From contig JAQFVV010012402.1 in NCBI GenBank assembly GCA_028023455.1, positions 13,756,483 to 13,820,482 on the forward strand: a DNA stretch of 64,000 bases, given 5' to 3'. The position numbers and the translations under genes were made by a program. The stretch is from Epiperipatus broadwayi. Its lineage: Eukaryota > Onychophora > Udeonychophora > Euonychophora > Peripatidae. Positions 26,060 through 39,229 of the stretch are shown here, in pieces. The notes beneath the pieces were generated by a model, which was given only the letters and a program-made list of their open reading frames with translations, ran no database searches and had not been told where the DNA came from. Within the stretch, counting starts at the first letter, position 1, and each line of letters opens with the position of its first letter.

Positions 26060-28735
26060 AAAATAAATCATGGCCCTTATTCCCAGGAGGTTGTAAAGTC
26101 ACGAACCAAGGCAGTGGTTGCTGGCTGAAGGCGGAGGGTGATAAGAATCTCCTGGTTGCGAACCTAGGCTGCCATTTGATGACCACTTTTTATTTAGATA
26201 CTTACAACTGCAGATAACTTTCAAGTGAAGGAACATTGCAAAAATTTGAAAAACTGTCTTATATTAAATAGGATATTATTGGACTTTGTGAAGTTAGAAG
26301 TAAAAGTGAACAGTCAATTGATTTAAAAAATGAACATGTTCTTTACTATAAAGGCACAAATATTAGAAGTATGAGTGGAATAGGATTCATTATAAACAAA
26401 ATGTGGAAGATTGATGGTATATCACACAAAGTTGCAAGATAATTCAGGTTTATGCCCAACAAGTTGTCATAGTGATGAAGTACTAGAAAATTTTTATATG
26501 GATGTATAAAAGGTTTTTGATCAAAGTGAACAACATTTTGAAATTGTTATGGGAGGTTTTAATGCTAGAATTGGTAAACAAATGAAAGATGAAAGTGCTG
26601 TAGGTAATTTTGATTATGATAATAGAAATGAGAGAGGATATAGACTTGTGGAGTTTGCAGAAAAAGAAAAACTTTATATTATGAATTTCTTTTTTTTAAA
26701 AAAATGTTAAAAGGAAATGGACATGGAAGCATCCAAATGAAGGTAAGCAGAATTGGATTATATTTTGACTAACATAAAATATATAAATTTTATATAGGAA
26801 GTGATTATCGATTAATAAGATACGTGTTAATGCAAAAAAAAAATTAAAAAAAAAAAACAATATTTACAGTTGATATTCCTAATCTTCAGAAACATCTTAA
26901 TGAATTTAAATTAGAACCTGCAAATCGGTTTCAAATATTAGTAGATTTTGAACTTGATTCAGATTTGAATGAAATTAATAAGAAAATAACTGATAAATGT
27001 GAACTAGCAAGGAAAGCTATAGAAGAGAATAAAAGTCTCAAGAGTGTAAAATAACATTTTGGTATTGGTAGGAAATTTATATCTGCAATAAAAAAAAGAT
27101 GGATTGATTACTAAAAAGAAAAATGTTATCATGAAATGGGTAGAAGACTTCTATCAAGAATTATATAATAATGAAGAACAAATACCTCCTACATTTATTA
27201 TATCTTCCATTTATGAAGAAAGGTCGAGAGGTCAGTGAGCTGTTTTACAAGGTGGCGGGTTAGCTTCCCACCTGATGCTATGACACATGAGAAAAAGAAA
27301 AAGTTCCAGGTAATGATGGAATGATAATTGATATATTAAAAGAAGCAAGTAAAGAAATATAATTTTTTAGCAAAGTTATATACCAAATGTCTAAATGATA
27401 AAGATGTACCAGATGACTGGAAGAATGCAGTATTAATATTAATATTTAAAAAAGGTGATAAAGAAGATATTAGAAATTATTAGACCTATCAGTCTTTTAT
27501 TAGTTTTATACAAAATTTTTATCAAGATAATTACAACTCATCTGTGGAGAATATTGGATTTCCACCAACCAAGAAAACAATTTGGATTTAAAAGTGGTTT
27601 TAGTACAGTACATCATATCTGAATATTGAAAGAAGTTATAGAAAGAACCAATGAATATGGGTTACCATTATGCTTTGGATTTGTAGATTATGAAAAGGCA
27701 TTTGATTCTATAAGCATTTCTTCAGTAATTAAAGTATTGGATCATCAAGATAGACCCAGAATATTGTCATATTCTGAAGAATATTTATAAAAATACAACA
27801 GCAACAATTAGATTACATAATGATACTAGGAAAGTCAACATTGAGAAGGGTGCAAGACAGGGTGACTCCATATCTCCAAAACTTTTTACAGCAGTTACAA
27901 GAAGTATTTTGTGGATTAAAATGGAAAGCTAAAAGAGTAAAAGTAAATGGAGATTATTTAAGTCATTTAGATTTTGCAGATGATGTAGATGTTTTTGCAA
28001 ATAATGCTTTAGAGCTTCAGGAAATGTTGCAAGAGTTATCAGATGAAAGTAAAAAAGTAGGACTAAAGATAAATGTTGAAAAAAACTAAATATTCCCAAA
28101 AGATGAAAATAAAGATTGATTATGATGAGTTAAAAGAAGTTAACAACTACAAATATCTTGGTCAGATTATTCCTACAGATAGAAACATAATGGATGAAAT
28201 TAATCATAGAATTAAACTTGGCTGGAGTGCTTTTTGTAGAAATAACTTGATACTAAAAATAAATATGCTTATGTGTTTGAAAAGAAAGGTTTTTAATAAA
28301 TGTGTTTTGCTCATTCTTACTTATGGATTTAAGACTTGAACACTTAATAGGAGAGCAATTCAGAGACTTCAGACCACTCAAAGAAGTATGGAGAGATGCA
28401 TGTTAGGAATAAAAAGAGATCAAAAATTCAATATATGGATAAGAGAACAAACAGATGTTACTGATGTCATTGAAACAATTAAAAGACAAGTGGAGTTGGG
28501 CTGGAAATATTGTTAAAAGGGATGATAATAAATGGACAAATGAAATCTTAAATTGGATTCCAAGAGATTGTAAAAGACCCAGAAAGAGACCATATGTGAG
28601 ATGTATGGATGAAATAAGAAAGTGTGCAGGGGTGATGTGGAGAAGAGAAACTAAAGATTGGACAAGATGGACTGAACTTGGAGAGACCTTCATCCTGAAG
28701 TAGATTGATAATTGTTGATGATGATAATGATGATA
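26060..28735 (+). pseudogene. RTE-type LINE, near full-length but dead (endonuclease plus reverse transcriptase)
   Basis: A plus-strand coding trace of almost 900 codons with many stops and frameshifts. N-terminal AP-endonuclease remnants: TYNCR...LSSEG (about 26202-26230), DIIGLCEVR (about 26270), MGGFNARIG (about 26552, where MGDFNARIG is expected, so a catalytic Asp is changed) and GSDYRLIR (about 26800, His to Tyr). Reverse transcriptase remnants: VPDDWKNAVLI..FKKGD (about 27405), GFVDYEKAFDS (about 27680), GARQGDSISPKLF (27847 onward) and the FADD box (27970-27981, YADD-like). The C-terminus RDCKRPRKRP...WRRE ends at a TAG at about 28701, followed by TTGATGATGATAATGATG, the short-repeat 3' end typical of RTE elements. 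A SINE fragment interrupts the coding trace at about 27222-27302. It would have made the retrotransposition machinery; this copy cannot. Confidence 0.85.
27222..27302 (+). mobile_element. tRNA-derived SINE fragment inserted in the LINE
   Basis: GTCAGTGAGCTGTTTTACAAG...GGGTTAGCTTCCC...GATGCTATGACACATG matches the SINE copies at 49524, 60812 and 61318. It interrupts the LINE coding trace just before the reverse transcriptase domain, so it inserted after the LINE copy. Confidence 0.6.
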
Positions 28736-28764
28736 TTATCTATACTTTTAAACAAATATAATTA

Positions 28765-29060
28765 CTAGTGATTTGAATCCAGACTTTTAAACTCCTTTTG
28801 TCATCCATTTCATCATAAACAATTGCTACACACGACCACATATATGCGAAAAAGATAAATGATCTGCAATAAATGTATTTCATGCTGAACCAGCACTCCT
28901 CAGTTGGTCTAGATCACTATCTCCCACACACCTATATAATCAGCACTCAGTTTATATTAAGATAGCAAATATTCAAACTTTAGTGGATAAACTTCAATGT
29001 TCTTCTTTCTCCAACTCTTCAGCCATCTGTATCATTGAAAATCTCATAATGATATGTTCA
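28765..29060 (-). repeat. family A copy with intact ribozyme core
   Basis: Minus-strand copy containing the tRNA-like block (28770-28830), the HHR (28861-28915) and the upstream half (about 28920-29055), in the same order as in the other full copies. Confidence 0.7.
28861..28915 (-). ncRNA. hammerhead ribozyme core, family A (best-preserved helix I)
   Basis: Minus strand: GATCT-AGA-CCAA, then CTGAGGA (28897-28903), GTGCTG-GTT-CAGCAT, GAAA (28878-28881), TACATTTA, TTGC-AGATC. GATCT pairs with AGATC perfectly and CCAA with TTGC at three of four positions. Helix II has six pairs, one a G-U. Predicted cleavage lies after TACATTTA. This is a canonical type I HHR layout with a minimal helix III. 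Confidence 0.72.
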
Positions 29061-29068
29061 AAGACCTT

Positions 29069-29083
29069 GTGTGTGTGTGTATA

Positions 29084-29147
<64 letters not shown>
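29069..29147 (+). repeat. (GT)n then (TA)n compound microsatellite
   Basis: A short GT run passes into about 30 TA units. The Tyr-Ile repeat frame here is the microsatellite translated. Confidence 0.9.
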
Positions 29148-29150
<3 letters not shown>

Positions 29151-29385
29151 AAAAGCTCTGGAATAAAGTCTATTATATTCAATATTCCAATATAAAAAAA
29201 TCGCTATAAATTAGCTTACATGTACTCTATCTTGACTAGCATTAAACAGTTAAATTTTTAAAATAATCATTAAAATGTATGTAAGCTCGCTATCACTATT
29301 ATCATTTATTTATTTATGGGTATGCTGAATATTGTAGAGTTTATAATGATAAACTCTCTCTATAAATATATAATAAACAAAAAAC
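29142..29385. repeat. foldback element, same family as 46992
   Basis: Left arm 29142-29205 and right arm 29318-29383 are imperfectly complementary, ending in TTTATTATATA / TATATAATAAAC. It is directly preceded by a (TA)n. Confidence 0.45.
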
Positions 29386-30105
29386 TCAGAATTAAATTCT
29401 ATATATACATTGTAACCAGTTCGTTACAGAGCTGTATTAGAAAAATAAATAATTAGATAGTTGGCAGCATGTTCCTCAGGTTTGAGAATATAAAAAAATC
29501 TAATTAATGGGGGAAATGAAATTTAATTTTCCAATGCATTTTTTATGGGTCTTCATTTAACTAAATGTTTATAAAATCCCCATATGATAGTATAAAAATT
29601 TTCAAACATTAATATTTTATTTAAGAGTACTTTTAAAATAATAACAACAACAACAACAACAACAATAATAATAATAATAATAATAAAAAAGAGGAAAGAG
29701 CAAAATAGGATGGAAAGAGTAAAATAGGATTTTAATAATTTTGTAAATTTTATTTTAATTAATCAGAGTTGTTTTTTTTTATCTCTCTTTAATGAAAAAA
29801 AATCAAATCAATGCAATTAACAAGATTATCTTGTTGGTTTTTTTTTATTTTGAAAGAAAGATATATGCAAGAAGATTTGGTTTTTAATTATAAAGGAATG
29901 TCAAGAATTTTATGTTGTTAAATGTAAGTTCTTAACTTGTTTTTCAATCTCTATGATTAAGGTAAGAAATTTCTGAACAATTGTTTTATGCAATAACATT
30001 TAATTGCCTGTCATGAAAATGATAATCTAAGAGAGGCAAGATTGTTGTAAAAAATATATGTGGGGCTGTGAATTAAGGATTATACCCAAGTGTCTGGAAG
30101 ATGTT

Positions 30106-30360
30106 TTGCTAACTTAACTGTTGAAGAAAGCAGTCAAATCTTAATGCTGTGTCTGAAAAAAAAAATAGAAAATTGCTAACTTAACTGTTGAAGAGAGTAG
30201 TCAAATCTTAATTCTGCTTCTGAAAAAGTTAGAACAAAGTACTGTTAACTTAGCTGTTGAATAGAAAACAGTGAAGTTTTAATCCAGCTGCTGAAAAGAA
30301 AGAAGCAGAAACCTTTAACACCAGGAATCTTAACCAAGCTATTGAATATAATAATAGATG
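30106..30360. repeat. degenerate tandem repeat, period about 67 bp
   Basis: Units begin near 30106, 30173 and 30242, with a weaker fourth near 30327. Each has 'TAACTTA.CTGTTGAA...AA.TCTTAAT.C'. Confidence 0.6.
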
Positions 30361-32084
30361 TTTTTAATCCAGTTTTTAGCATACTATGAGTTTAGCACTA
30401 AAAATAGCTTGCATCATAAAAACCATGTGCTAGATTCAGCTAAAATCTAGGCATTACCTTCCTCTATGTAACCTACCTTCACTGGAAGAAAATATAGAGA
30501 AGGGAAACCCCTTTATAACAGTCTGCAACCTGGTCTTCAACCAAGAGCAATGAGTCTCTTGTCATATCTGTCTCACCTGGAATTCAAAAGGAGAACCAAA
30601 TGGATAAATTTTGCTATTTTTCAATTACTTGGAATTAATACATACCAGGAAAGGGGCACCATAGCCATGCCATGTCTAAGAAGCCTTCAAGGAGAAGCTC
30701 AATTGAATAGAAAACTGGAAATTTCAATTGAAAAGGACTCCATTGCTAAAGCCATGGCCAGAAGTTTTTTTTATTATGTGTGCCCTTTATATTTTTATTA
30801 ATAGAAAATTTGTTTTTTGTTTCATAAATGTAATAAGTTTTTTTTTCTCTCAATTTTCCCCTTGGGTAGAATCAAAGATTGCTGTCTTTGATTTTTGAAA
30901 ATGTTTAACAAACTTTTAGTTATTTTTAAAGAAATAACTTAATGAATTAAAAGTTAATCCATGAATAAAAATTAATTGATAGGTTAATATAATTTTATCA
31001 AATTGTATATTTATTTATTTATTATGATGAAATGGATGTTTGAAATTAACTACTATCATGTCATTTTTTTGTATAATTAGATATTAAATAGTTGTTTCCA
31101 GAAATAGTCTCTCTAGTCTTAATTACTTTATTCTATCCAATTCCTGTTTCATGAAGAGCAGTGTATATGTGTGACCTTTTTTCATGACAGCTTATATTCT
31201 AGTTTTTTTCTTGATGATCCCAATAAAACTAGTTATTTATAGAAAGCCCATGAATTGCTTAAGATTATTTATAATAAGCTAATTTATTTATTTCCCTCTT
31301 GCTCACAATAATAAATTATAGAGCTTTTACTTCCTGAGCTAGATTTGTGCATAACAACTATATGGTATAGGGGTTTATATTTAGTGTATAGGCATTTAGA
31401 TGATGATGATGATTCCTGGGTTGGAATGAAGAAAATATTCTTCAAAGTTCATGCACTACATTTTATTTAGTTTGGTTTCTATTAGAAATTAAGTTTATAG
31501 TTGGACAGTACATTAATGGTACTAAGTGGCCAGAGCATTGATGATGATCAGCATGTTTTAATATCCCAGCATTATTTTTTTTTTGGTTGTATTCTTATGG
31601 ATTAGCACTTAAGTTTGTGCATCCAAACTATGGTTTAAATAGTTGTCCAAGCTGGCAAAGGCTCAATAGTTAATCTGGTCTACAGGAGACCCATTTAATA
31701 CCCAGTCACAAGATTGACTGTTGATTTATTTTGATAGATCATTTATGATAATGAATGATTATTACTTTTGGGAAGTACTGGTGAAATTATAGTTAGCTAT
31801 GCTGACCTCTCAGAGTGATCTATTATGCTCATCTCTTTTGAGATTAAATTTATATTTTTCTTAACTTGAGGATAAAAATACAATGCCTTAGAAGCCTCAT
31901 GGTTTAAACCCCAATTTTCTGTAGAGTTACAAATGGCTAACCAATTTAAGGTGATTGATGTTCATTTACTGGTGACCATCATCCCAGGTATGTCCCTGTA
32001 TTTCCTGCAGCATTACAATATATATAATATTTGACTGAATAGAAGTATAATTTATATATTTGAAGTTTAGATATAACTATAAGA

Positions 32085-32212
32085 AACTTGAAACACCTAT
32101 ATTGGAGATCATTTATCTTATCCACATGTGTGTGATCATGTGTATCCATTATATGAGATAGAGTAGAAAGCTGAAGGCAACTTGAAAGTCTGTCTTAAAA
32201 TCCCTTATGGTA
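32085..32212 (+). repeat. family A fragment beside the LTR element
   Basis: Begins near GAAACACCTATATTGGAG (downstream half of the HHR) and continues through the tRNA-like block to a (TA)n that borders the LTR element. The CUGAUGA half is absent. Confidence 0.6.
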
Positions 32213-32269
32213 TATATATATATATTGTAACCTTTGTCTTAAAATCCCTTATGGTATATATATATATAT

Positions 32270-34865
32270 TGTAACCTCTGTCCTCTTCACTTATTCACTT
32301 TATTAGATTTATAAATGCCCAGGCGCCAATTCTATACAAGATAGAATAAAATTTATAATTGTAAATTGCTTTTAAACTTATTTAAAAGATTCTTATATTG
32401 TAATTATTCTATGGCTTAGCTCAGTTGAGGTTATAGGATATGGTCTTCATATAGGATGCAAATAAGAGTAATAAAACATTTATGGATAACAATTCTGTAA
32501 CACTAATTTAATCATATGCCACACATTTATTCAATTACAAAACTATTGTAAAATTATCAATTATCATATTTAGTATAGGATAGATAATGATGAGGGTCGG
32601 GTACCTTTTATATCCACATCACCATCTATTCTAAGCAAAGTAAAATATATTATTGGCATTGTAATACTGAGATTTATCAACTCCAGACAAATTAAATAAA
32701 ACTTGACTTATACTGGCAAATTTAGATATTCTAGGGCTATGTTATGTTAACCATATGTGTGTGTGTGGAAATGGAGAATCGAACGTATATAATCAAGCAA
32801 TTCATATGGGCTATTAATTCAATAAAACATTTATTAAAAATAAAAGACAAAATAAATAATAAATAAAAAAAAAATATTATTTTATGCACCTTTCTAACCA
32901 ATTACATTTCTTCTACAGTAAAACCAAAATTGACTAATATTTAATATATGAATCATATATTTTCGAATATGTGTGCTTTTATAATATCATAAATATAATG
33001 TATTTTTAAAACATACTTTTTATTAGCTTATTTATAGAACTTGGATGATGCCATAAATCAATCATCTTTTATACATATTATAAAAATTTATACAACACTT
33101 ATCTGTTATAATCAGTGTATATCATCTAACATTAACTATACAAAAATAAAGAAAGGCAGGTGAAAACAATAACCAAACACTTATACCTATATATGTGAGG
33201 GTTAAATAATATCTCCAAACTCAATCTAAATAATCTAATCATCCCTTGACCATTTCTACCTCCAACTACACCCAATACACTTCCTACATAAACAAACTTA
33301 TAACAGACAAGGTTTTAATTCTTTATTTATTTTAAATAAACTTCATTAACAAAATTGAAGCATAATAAATACAATTTTTTTAAAATAATAATTTATAGCA
33401 TCACGCACACATCCGAATATCTATAATCACCTATAATATAATTTCTAGATCATACAAAATAATAGATTATCATATTATAATAATATGAAGTTACATTGTT
33501 TTGTTTTTTTTTAAAAGAAAACAAAAAAAAATTGGTTGTACATCTGTTGTAATCAATAATGAAAAATACTTATCAATATCCCATCATTACATGTTAAGTT
33601 TTTTTTTAAAAATTTGAAAGTTGAAAGAAACATACATATCAATTTCAAAGACAACAGTAAATTATAACATAAAAAAAAAATGTCTATCCGATTGTTAAAG
33701 CATAATTTGTTAAGAATGACAATAGTCTTTTTTTTTATCCTAGAATTCCGTTATAGGCGTGATAAATGACATTTGCATGCATTGGAATTATTTTATTATA
33801 TATGCGCGAATAGCAAAGTTATACAGTATAAAATTATCCTCTTGATATAAGATTAAATAGATAAACTCTTTCATTTTAAATTTTATTTTGCAGAATATTG
33901 ATAGAAAATTCTTAAAATTGAAAATCAAGCGTTTAATTATAGCGTTTAATAAGAAAATTTTAGCTAGCTTTATTTTAAACAATTTTGTCATTCTGATATT
34001 ATTTATTTTTGGTAATACTTTAAAATAAATCATAATTACTTAGCTTACATAACATCCAGGCATTTTAAAGGTAGTGAATATGGATCATCATTTGACAGAA
34101 ATTTGGAGCTGGCTTCCCTCTGGGGGGGGGTTATCTCCTCATTTTTATATTATTCCAGTAGTATAATAGAAAATTCTCCACAGGTATATTATTAGAATCC
34201 TCATGATGTTTTTTTTATTTGTTCTAATACTCTTAGAGAGTTATTGATTCTTTTAAGCTTTTTTTTTTTTTACATCTTCTTCCTTGGAATTTTTTTTTTA
34301 CTTTCCTTCAAGTTTTAAACTTTCTGTCTCTCTCCACTCACGCCCTCTGTTTTTTTTATTACAATCAACTTTGGAAGTGTGCCAGAATTTTTACTTATAA
34401 AATTTTAACAATACAATATTTGAATGGAATAAAACATAATAATAATAAAAAAATATTAAATATTAAATATTAATTTAGAAATGTTATTCACTAATATACA
34501 AATAATCTTTATCATTTTTAAATATAAGATTATGAACAATACATAATTAGTAAATAATAAATAAAATATAGAAAAGAAAATTCTAATTAATAATATATCT
34601 ATGTATCTGCTTATTATGACATGTAAATTTTTCTACTACATACAAACATCCCTGATGTTGTTCATCCTCCTCTTCTACTACCAAACATATATAATCCAAA
34701 ACTCTACCAATCAGTACACCCAATTAAAGTTTTAATTTTTTAAATCCTAATTTTAACTAGCAAATTACATCACAATTCATTTTTCTCAGATAACTATCTT
34801 TAGCCATTGTTAACACAAATGTGAACTTCCCACATTTCTTCCTGGTGCCAACCTGGAAGGTCACA
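32270..34865 (-). repeat. downstream (3') LTR of the minus-strand element
   Basis: 2596 bp, colinear with 40868-43465. Just outside its plus-strand start, a 43-bp segment made of family A tail, (TA)n and the first bases of the LTR (TGTAACCTTTGTC) is present twice in tandem (32193-32235 and 32236-32278). Confidence 0.85.
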
Positions 34866-34885
34866 ATCCTTCCCCCTTATGAAAG
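34866..34885 (-). promoter_or_regulatory. polypurine tract next to the 3' LTR
   Basis: On the minus strand this reads as a purine run (AAGGGGGAAGGA) followed directly by the LTR start TTGTGACC. Such tracts prime plus-strand DNA synthesis in LTR retrotransposons. The position and strand agree with the coding direction of the interior. Confidence 0.7.
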
Positions 34886-35109
34886 AAAAATGAATTGGAT
34901 AAACAACAATCAATATTAATAGCACATCAAATTTTACATTAAGATCATTCCACAATTAGAAAATTATGTTTGTCGAATAAACATAAAACAATAAAAACAT
35001 TTAATGCTTTTACAAACACTTGTTTCTATTATATTTTAGCAACATTAAATAAGCAAGAAAAAAATAACTAAATTCTATATTGAACAATATGTATAACTTT
35101 TATTAATCA

Positions 35110-37260
35110 TGTCTTGCAGGACATGGAATCAAACTGCGAGCATTTTAAGTAACTTTAAACCTTGCTCGATTATTCTTTATTTCCTTTCTTCTGACAAGTT
35201 TATCTCTAAGAGACATTATCTCAACCTTCTTTAGTCTAGTTTTTACCTTTCTATGCTCTATCCTTTTATTTCTGGATGTCTCTAAACCCATGACATTGAT
35301 CAACTCTTCATGTTTACTTTCTTTAGTTTGATTTTAGCTTTTCCAATTTCTTTTTTTCATCACAATCTTTCTCAAGATTTAATTAACTATCTTTATATTA
35401 TTTAAATTTGACTTTGTATATCTCTTATATAATCTACACCTTTATTAAGATAACTTATCTTAACCTTCTCTCTACTCATCTCTTTGAATTTTACTTTAAT
35501 TTTCTTCATATGTTTATTGTGATTAATTACCTCTCTCATAAAATCTACTTTGGTTTTCTTCTTACTTTTACATTTAAGCTTTACTTTGGCTTTGCCTAAA
35601 TCTCTTTCCGGATTAATAACTTTTCTAAGAATATTTACATTAAATATCTTTCTTAATTTATCCTTAAATTTTACCTTAATTTTACTAACTTCTTTATTAA
35701 TTAATACCACATGTTCTTTGGTTATTTCTACATCTGTACTAACTTTTTCTACAGACTGTGCAACTTCTTTGTTTTCTATCTTAATATCAATTAATTTCTC
35801 AGATTCTTTATTTATTTGCTCATTTTCACTAACTATTTCTACAACCAATTCTTGATTTTCTTTATATTGACTCTGCAAAATCAAGTCTACCTCTTTTGAC
35901 TGATTAGGATCATTTAGTTTTATCTCTTTGGGATAACCTTGAAAATTTACACTCATCTCTACTGACTGTTTTTGTGATCTCTCTCATGATTCCCTAATTT
36001 TCTCTGCTATTTCTATTCTATGTACTTCTAATTCTTGATTATATCTTTGTATCTCTACTACTGTTTGCTTCATTTCCTGTATATGTCTTAGAGAATCTGC
36101 TTTCATCGCTCTTATGTTTTGCAATGTAATTTGAAAATCTAATCTTATTTCTTTTTGTATATCTAAACTCACTTGACTTTGAGAAACACAGTCTGTTCTT
36201 TCTAGTGATTTTATGAGAGTTAATTTTAATCTTTTCTCATGAACTTAATTCAACTTCTAAAGTTTGAACACCTTCATTCATTTTATTATAATGCATTTTT
36301 ATTTCTCCTAATTCTAGAGCACTATTGTCTAACCCTTGAGAACCTAACTGTTCAATTTCTAAATTCTGAACAGTGTCCTTTAATCTTTCACAACTTAATT
36401 CTACTTCTGATTGCTTTTAGGAATTTAATTTTATTTCTAAGGATCTATCAACTATTTTATCCTCACTGGTCAACTTAAAAGATTCTTCGAATTCTTTCAC
36501 TATTTCATTACATAATTTATTATTTTCATTAATTACTTCAACAGACTCTTTACTTTCTTTACATTGATTTTGAAAAATCAAGTCCACTTTTTCTGATTGA
36601 CTAGAAATATTCATTACTATTTCCTCAACAGAATTTTGTGACTTTGAACTTATCCCTAACTGTTTTCTTTGTTCTATTCTTTCTAATTCAGTACTAGCCA
36701 CTTCAAGGTCTAGATTAATTGCTTCAATAATTTCTTTCTGATCTCCCACTTCTCTACCAACTGACATACTACTTTGATTAACTGGTACAACTACCGGGAG
36801 TCCTCACTAACAGAATCAACAAATATTTTATCTTCCTTTTTTGTTTGATTTAATTCAACTTCTGGGTTCACTCTACTGATGTTTGAGTTCTCTTCTTTTT
36901 GCCTCTCCCTGAAATACTCTATCATTCCCACATAAATATATTTCCATTTGTCTTCCTCAGATAAAGCTTTTATAAACTCCCTTCCTTCCTTTGCATCCAC
37001 ATCAAGATGCGATGACTGCCTCCAAAGTAACTCTATCCTCTTGAAATCCTCCTCATCCTCGAACTTCCCAAAATTTTTCATTATATAGTCTTTTAAAATC
37101 TACTAATTCACTACTCAAAAAAAAAATAAGGTTCACCAGCTCCAACCTCCACCAAACCAACAATTCAAATTCACCATCATTACCTAAAATGACATAAAAT
37201 TTCCACAATTTTATTTTCCCATATAATGTTTGATTTTCCATACACATATAGGCAAGAAGA
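35110..37260 (-). pseudogene. broken gene for a long coiled-coil, lysine-rich protein (gag-like or captured)
   Basis: A minus-strand coding trace of about 700 codons, broken by several frameshifts and stops. Open stretches are 37247-37053, 37081-36791, 36767-36417, 36172-35984 and 35956-35402. The last two share a frame, separated by one stop, and 36416-36173 also reads through with few stops. The N-terminal part is an acidic/aromatic segment (EDEEDFKRIELLWRQ). The middle is heptad-like coiled coil with a duplicated motif (VDLI.Q.Q.KE near 36590 and 35880). The C-terminal part is very basic, with repeated 'REVIN...K.KVK.K' units, and its remnants run on to about 35110. I do not recognise the family. 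Its place between the leader and the polypurine tract suggests a gag-type protein, with a captured host gene as the alternative. No zinc knuckle or protease is visible. Confidence 0.6.
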
Positions 37261-38288
37261 CATTAAGTTTTCATTAGATAACATTGATCTAAACATAGCT
37301 GAAATTATTAATTAAATTTTACATGATCCATTATAGTTATATTACAAACTACACCAATTCAAATTATTGATAAAAGACCAAAAACGATTTAAACATGTTC
37401 ATTTATTTTTATGCTGTGTTGGGTGCATTCAAATATTATAACCAGCATTTATAACCCCTCGCCTCAAAAAAAAGAATTTTATAACCAAAATAAAATTAAT
37501 GATGACATGCATTTATTATGACAACTGATATACAATTTTTAATTAAATATGGTAGATGCCAACCTTTGCATAAGAATATAGAAAATAGCCTTTTAAGAAT
37601 GAGCTATATATTCAAGTTATATACTCATCCATTCTTCTAAAGATCCAACAGATACTGACAGCCAAAAGAATTATTAGCAGTTCACAATTTTGAAATAGAT
37701 AAAAGAATTCCATCACTGCTCTTAAAACAGACAATGCTCCATGAACACTCTGATGATCATCCCACTTTAGTCACTCTAAGCTACCACAACCCATAATATT
37801 TTACTACAAACACTATCACACTACCCTGCTTACATCCAAGTCTTAGGGGCTATTTATAAAATATTGTCTTGCTCATCTTTGGGAGTCTTAGAGACAAATA
37901 TTACATATATATTAGAAAGAACTATGCCTTGCTCTCTCTGGAGTCTTAGAGGCAAAATCATGGCAGGACTACTGTTAACTGCTTCATGATAACTAACAAC
38001 TGATATCATAATTTGGGTTGGAGCAGTGAATGAGAACAATCAGTCACCAGTGACATGAACACACCATATCCTTAAGACAATAACAAAAACTCTCCATCCA
38101 TCACCAAAACTTGCAATACAACCAACAAAACTCCAACAATCAAGTATGCTATTTAACCTTCAAAATTATAGACTGTCTATAACGGAAATATTCCAAATGT
38201 GAACAACATTACTACTTTATAATTGAACACCATCAATAATTCTATGCTTATCTGGTAGCAATGCTATATTTCATTAACAAGCAAAAGA
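37261..38288. other. interior of the LTR element without recognised coding content
   Basis: AT-rich spacer between the coiled-coil pseudogene and the ribozyme array. Around 37860-37960 there are two degenerate copies of a 'TTGCTC...AGTCTTAGAG' motif. I see no motif of a known protein. Confidence 0.4.
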
Positions 38289-38401
38289 TATATATATATA
38301 TGTTCAAAAGATGGTGCTTTACCAAAACCACCGAACAAGTGTAAAATTTGTTTACATAAACGAAAAAAGAGTCAGAATTAACTACCTCTTTCATTTGCTC
38401 A

Positions 38402-38448
38402 CCCCCAGATCAGCTGATTTCAAGCTGGTTTGCTCTCCTCAGTGAGGG
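38402..38448 (-). ncRNA. type I hammerhead ribozyme, array copy 1
   Basis: Read on the minus strand, the parts in order are: CCCUCA (helix I, 38443-38448), CUGAGGA (38436-38442, a CUGANGA box), GAGC-AAACCA-GCUU (helix II, 4 bp including one G-U), GAAA (38418-38421), UCAGCUGA (self-complementary helix III), UC, then UGGGGG (helix I, 38402-38407). Predicted cleavage lies after AUC, between 38408 and 38407. All catalytic-core nucleotides of the HHR consensus are present. The short palindromic helix III is typical of HHRs that work best as dimers. The core is seen directly; activity is inferred. Confidence 0.85.
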
Positions 38449-38815
38449 ATAGAGTATAGAAACTAGATCTAAACACAGACTCTCAAGTGTTTATGCAAAA
38501 CGTTTCTATCAGATTACAAGCGTGAATTTTTCAGACCGGTAAAGTCTTCAAACTCAGCCTAGCAAGCCAGATATTTATATCGGTTTGATCTCAGTTCAGT
38601 ATCACCATATAATCAAAGTCTCTGCAATATATATCATTGCAAGAAAACTTTAAAGGTACATTTATGAAAAACAAAAACAAGTTACTCACGTAACCTGCTA
38701 TCACTTGTTATTTATGTTCAAAAGATGGTGCTTTACCAAAACCACCGAACAAGTGTAAAATTTGTTTACATAAACGAAAAAAGAGTCAGAATTAACTACC
38801 TCTTTCATTTGCTCA

Positions 38816-38862
38816 CCCCCAGATCAGCTGATTTCAAGCTGGTTTGTTCTCCTCAGTGAGGG
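38816..38862 (-). ncRNA. type I hammerhead ribozyme, array copy 2
   Basis: Same layout as copy 1, exactly 414 bp further on. The core boxes CUGAGGA and GAAA and the AUC cleavage triplet are intact. One helix II base is changed (GAAC opposite GCUU), which leaves an A-C mismatch, so this copy may be weaker. Confidence 0.78.
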
Positions 38863-39229
38863 ATAGAATATAGAAACTAGATCTAAACACAGACTCTCAA
38901 GTGTTTATGCAAAACGTTTCTATCAGATTGCAAGCGTGAATTTTTCAGACCGGTAAAGTCTTCAAACTCAGCCTAGCAAGCCAGATATTTATATGGGTCT
39001 GATCTCAGTTCAGTATCACCATATAATCAAAGTCTCTGCAATATATATCATTGCAAGAAAACTTTAAAGGTACATTTATGAAAAACAAAAACAAGTTACT
39101 CACGTAACCTGCTATCACTTGTTATTTATGTTCAAAAGATGGTGCTTTACCAAAACCACCGAACAAGTGTAAAATTTGTTTACATAAACGAAAAAAGAGT
39201 CAGAATTAACTACCTCTTTCATTTGCTCA

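Noticed and set aside
28403-28693. 96-codon minus-strand frame
   Set aside because: Antisense shadow of the LINE C-terminus. The similar frames at 47134-47425 are shadows too.
30550-30801. 83-codon open frame
   Set aside because: No recognisable domain. It ends in a T-run and lies next to a degenerate tandem repeat.
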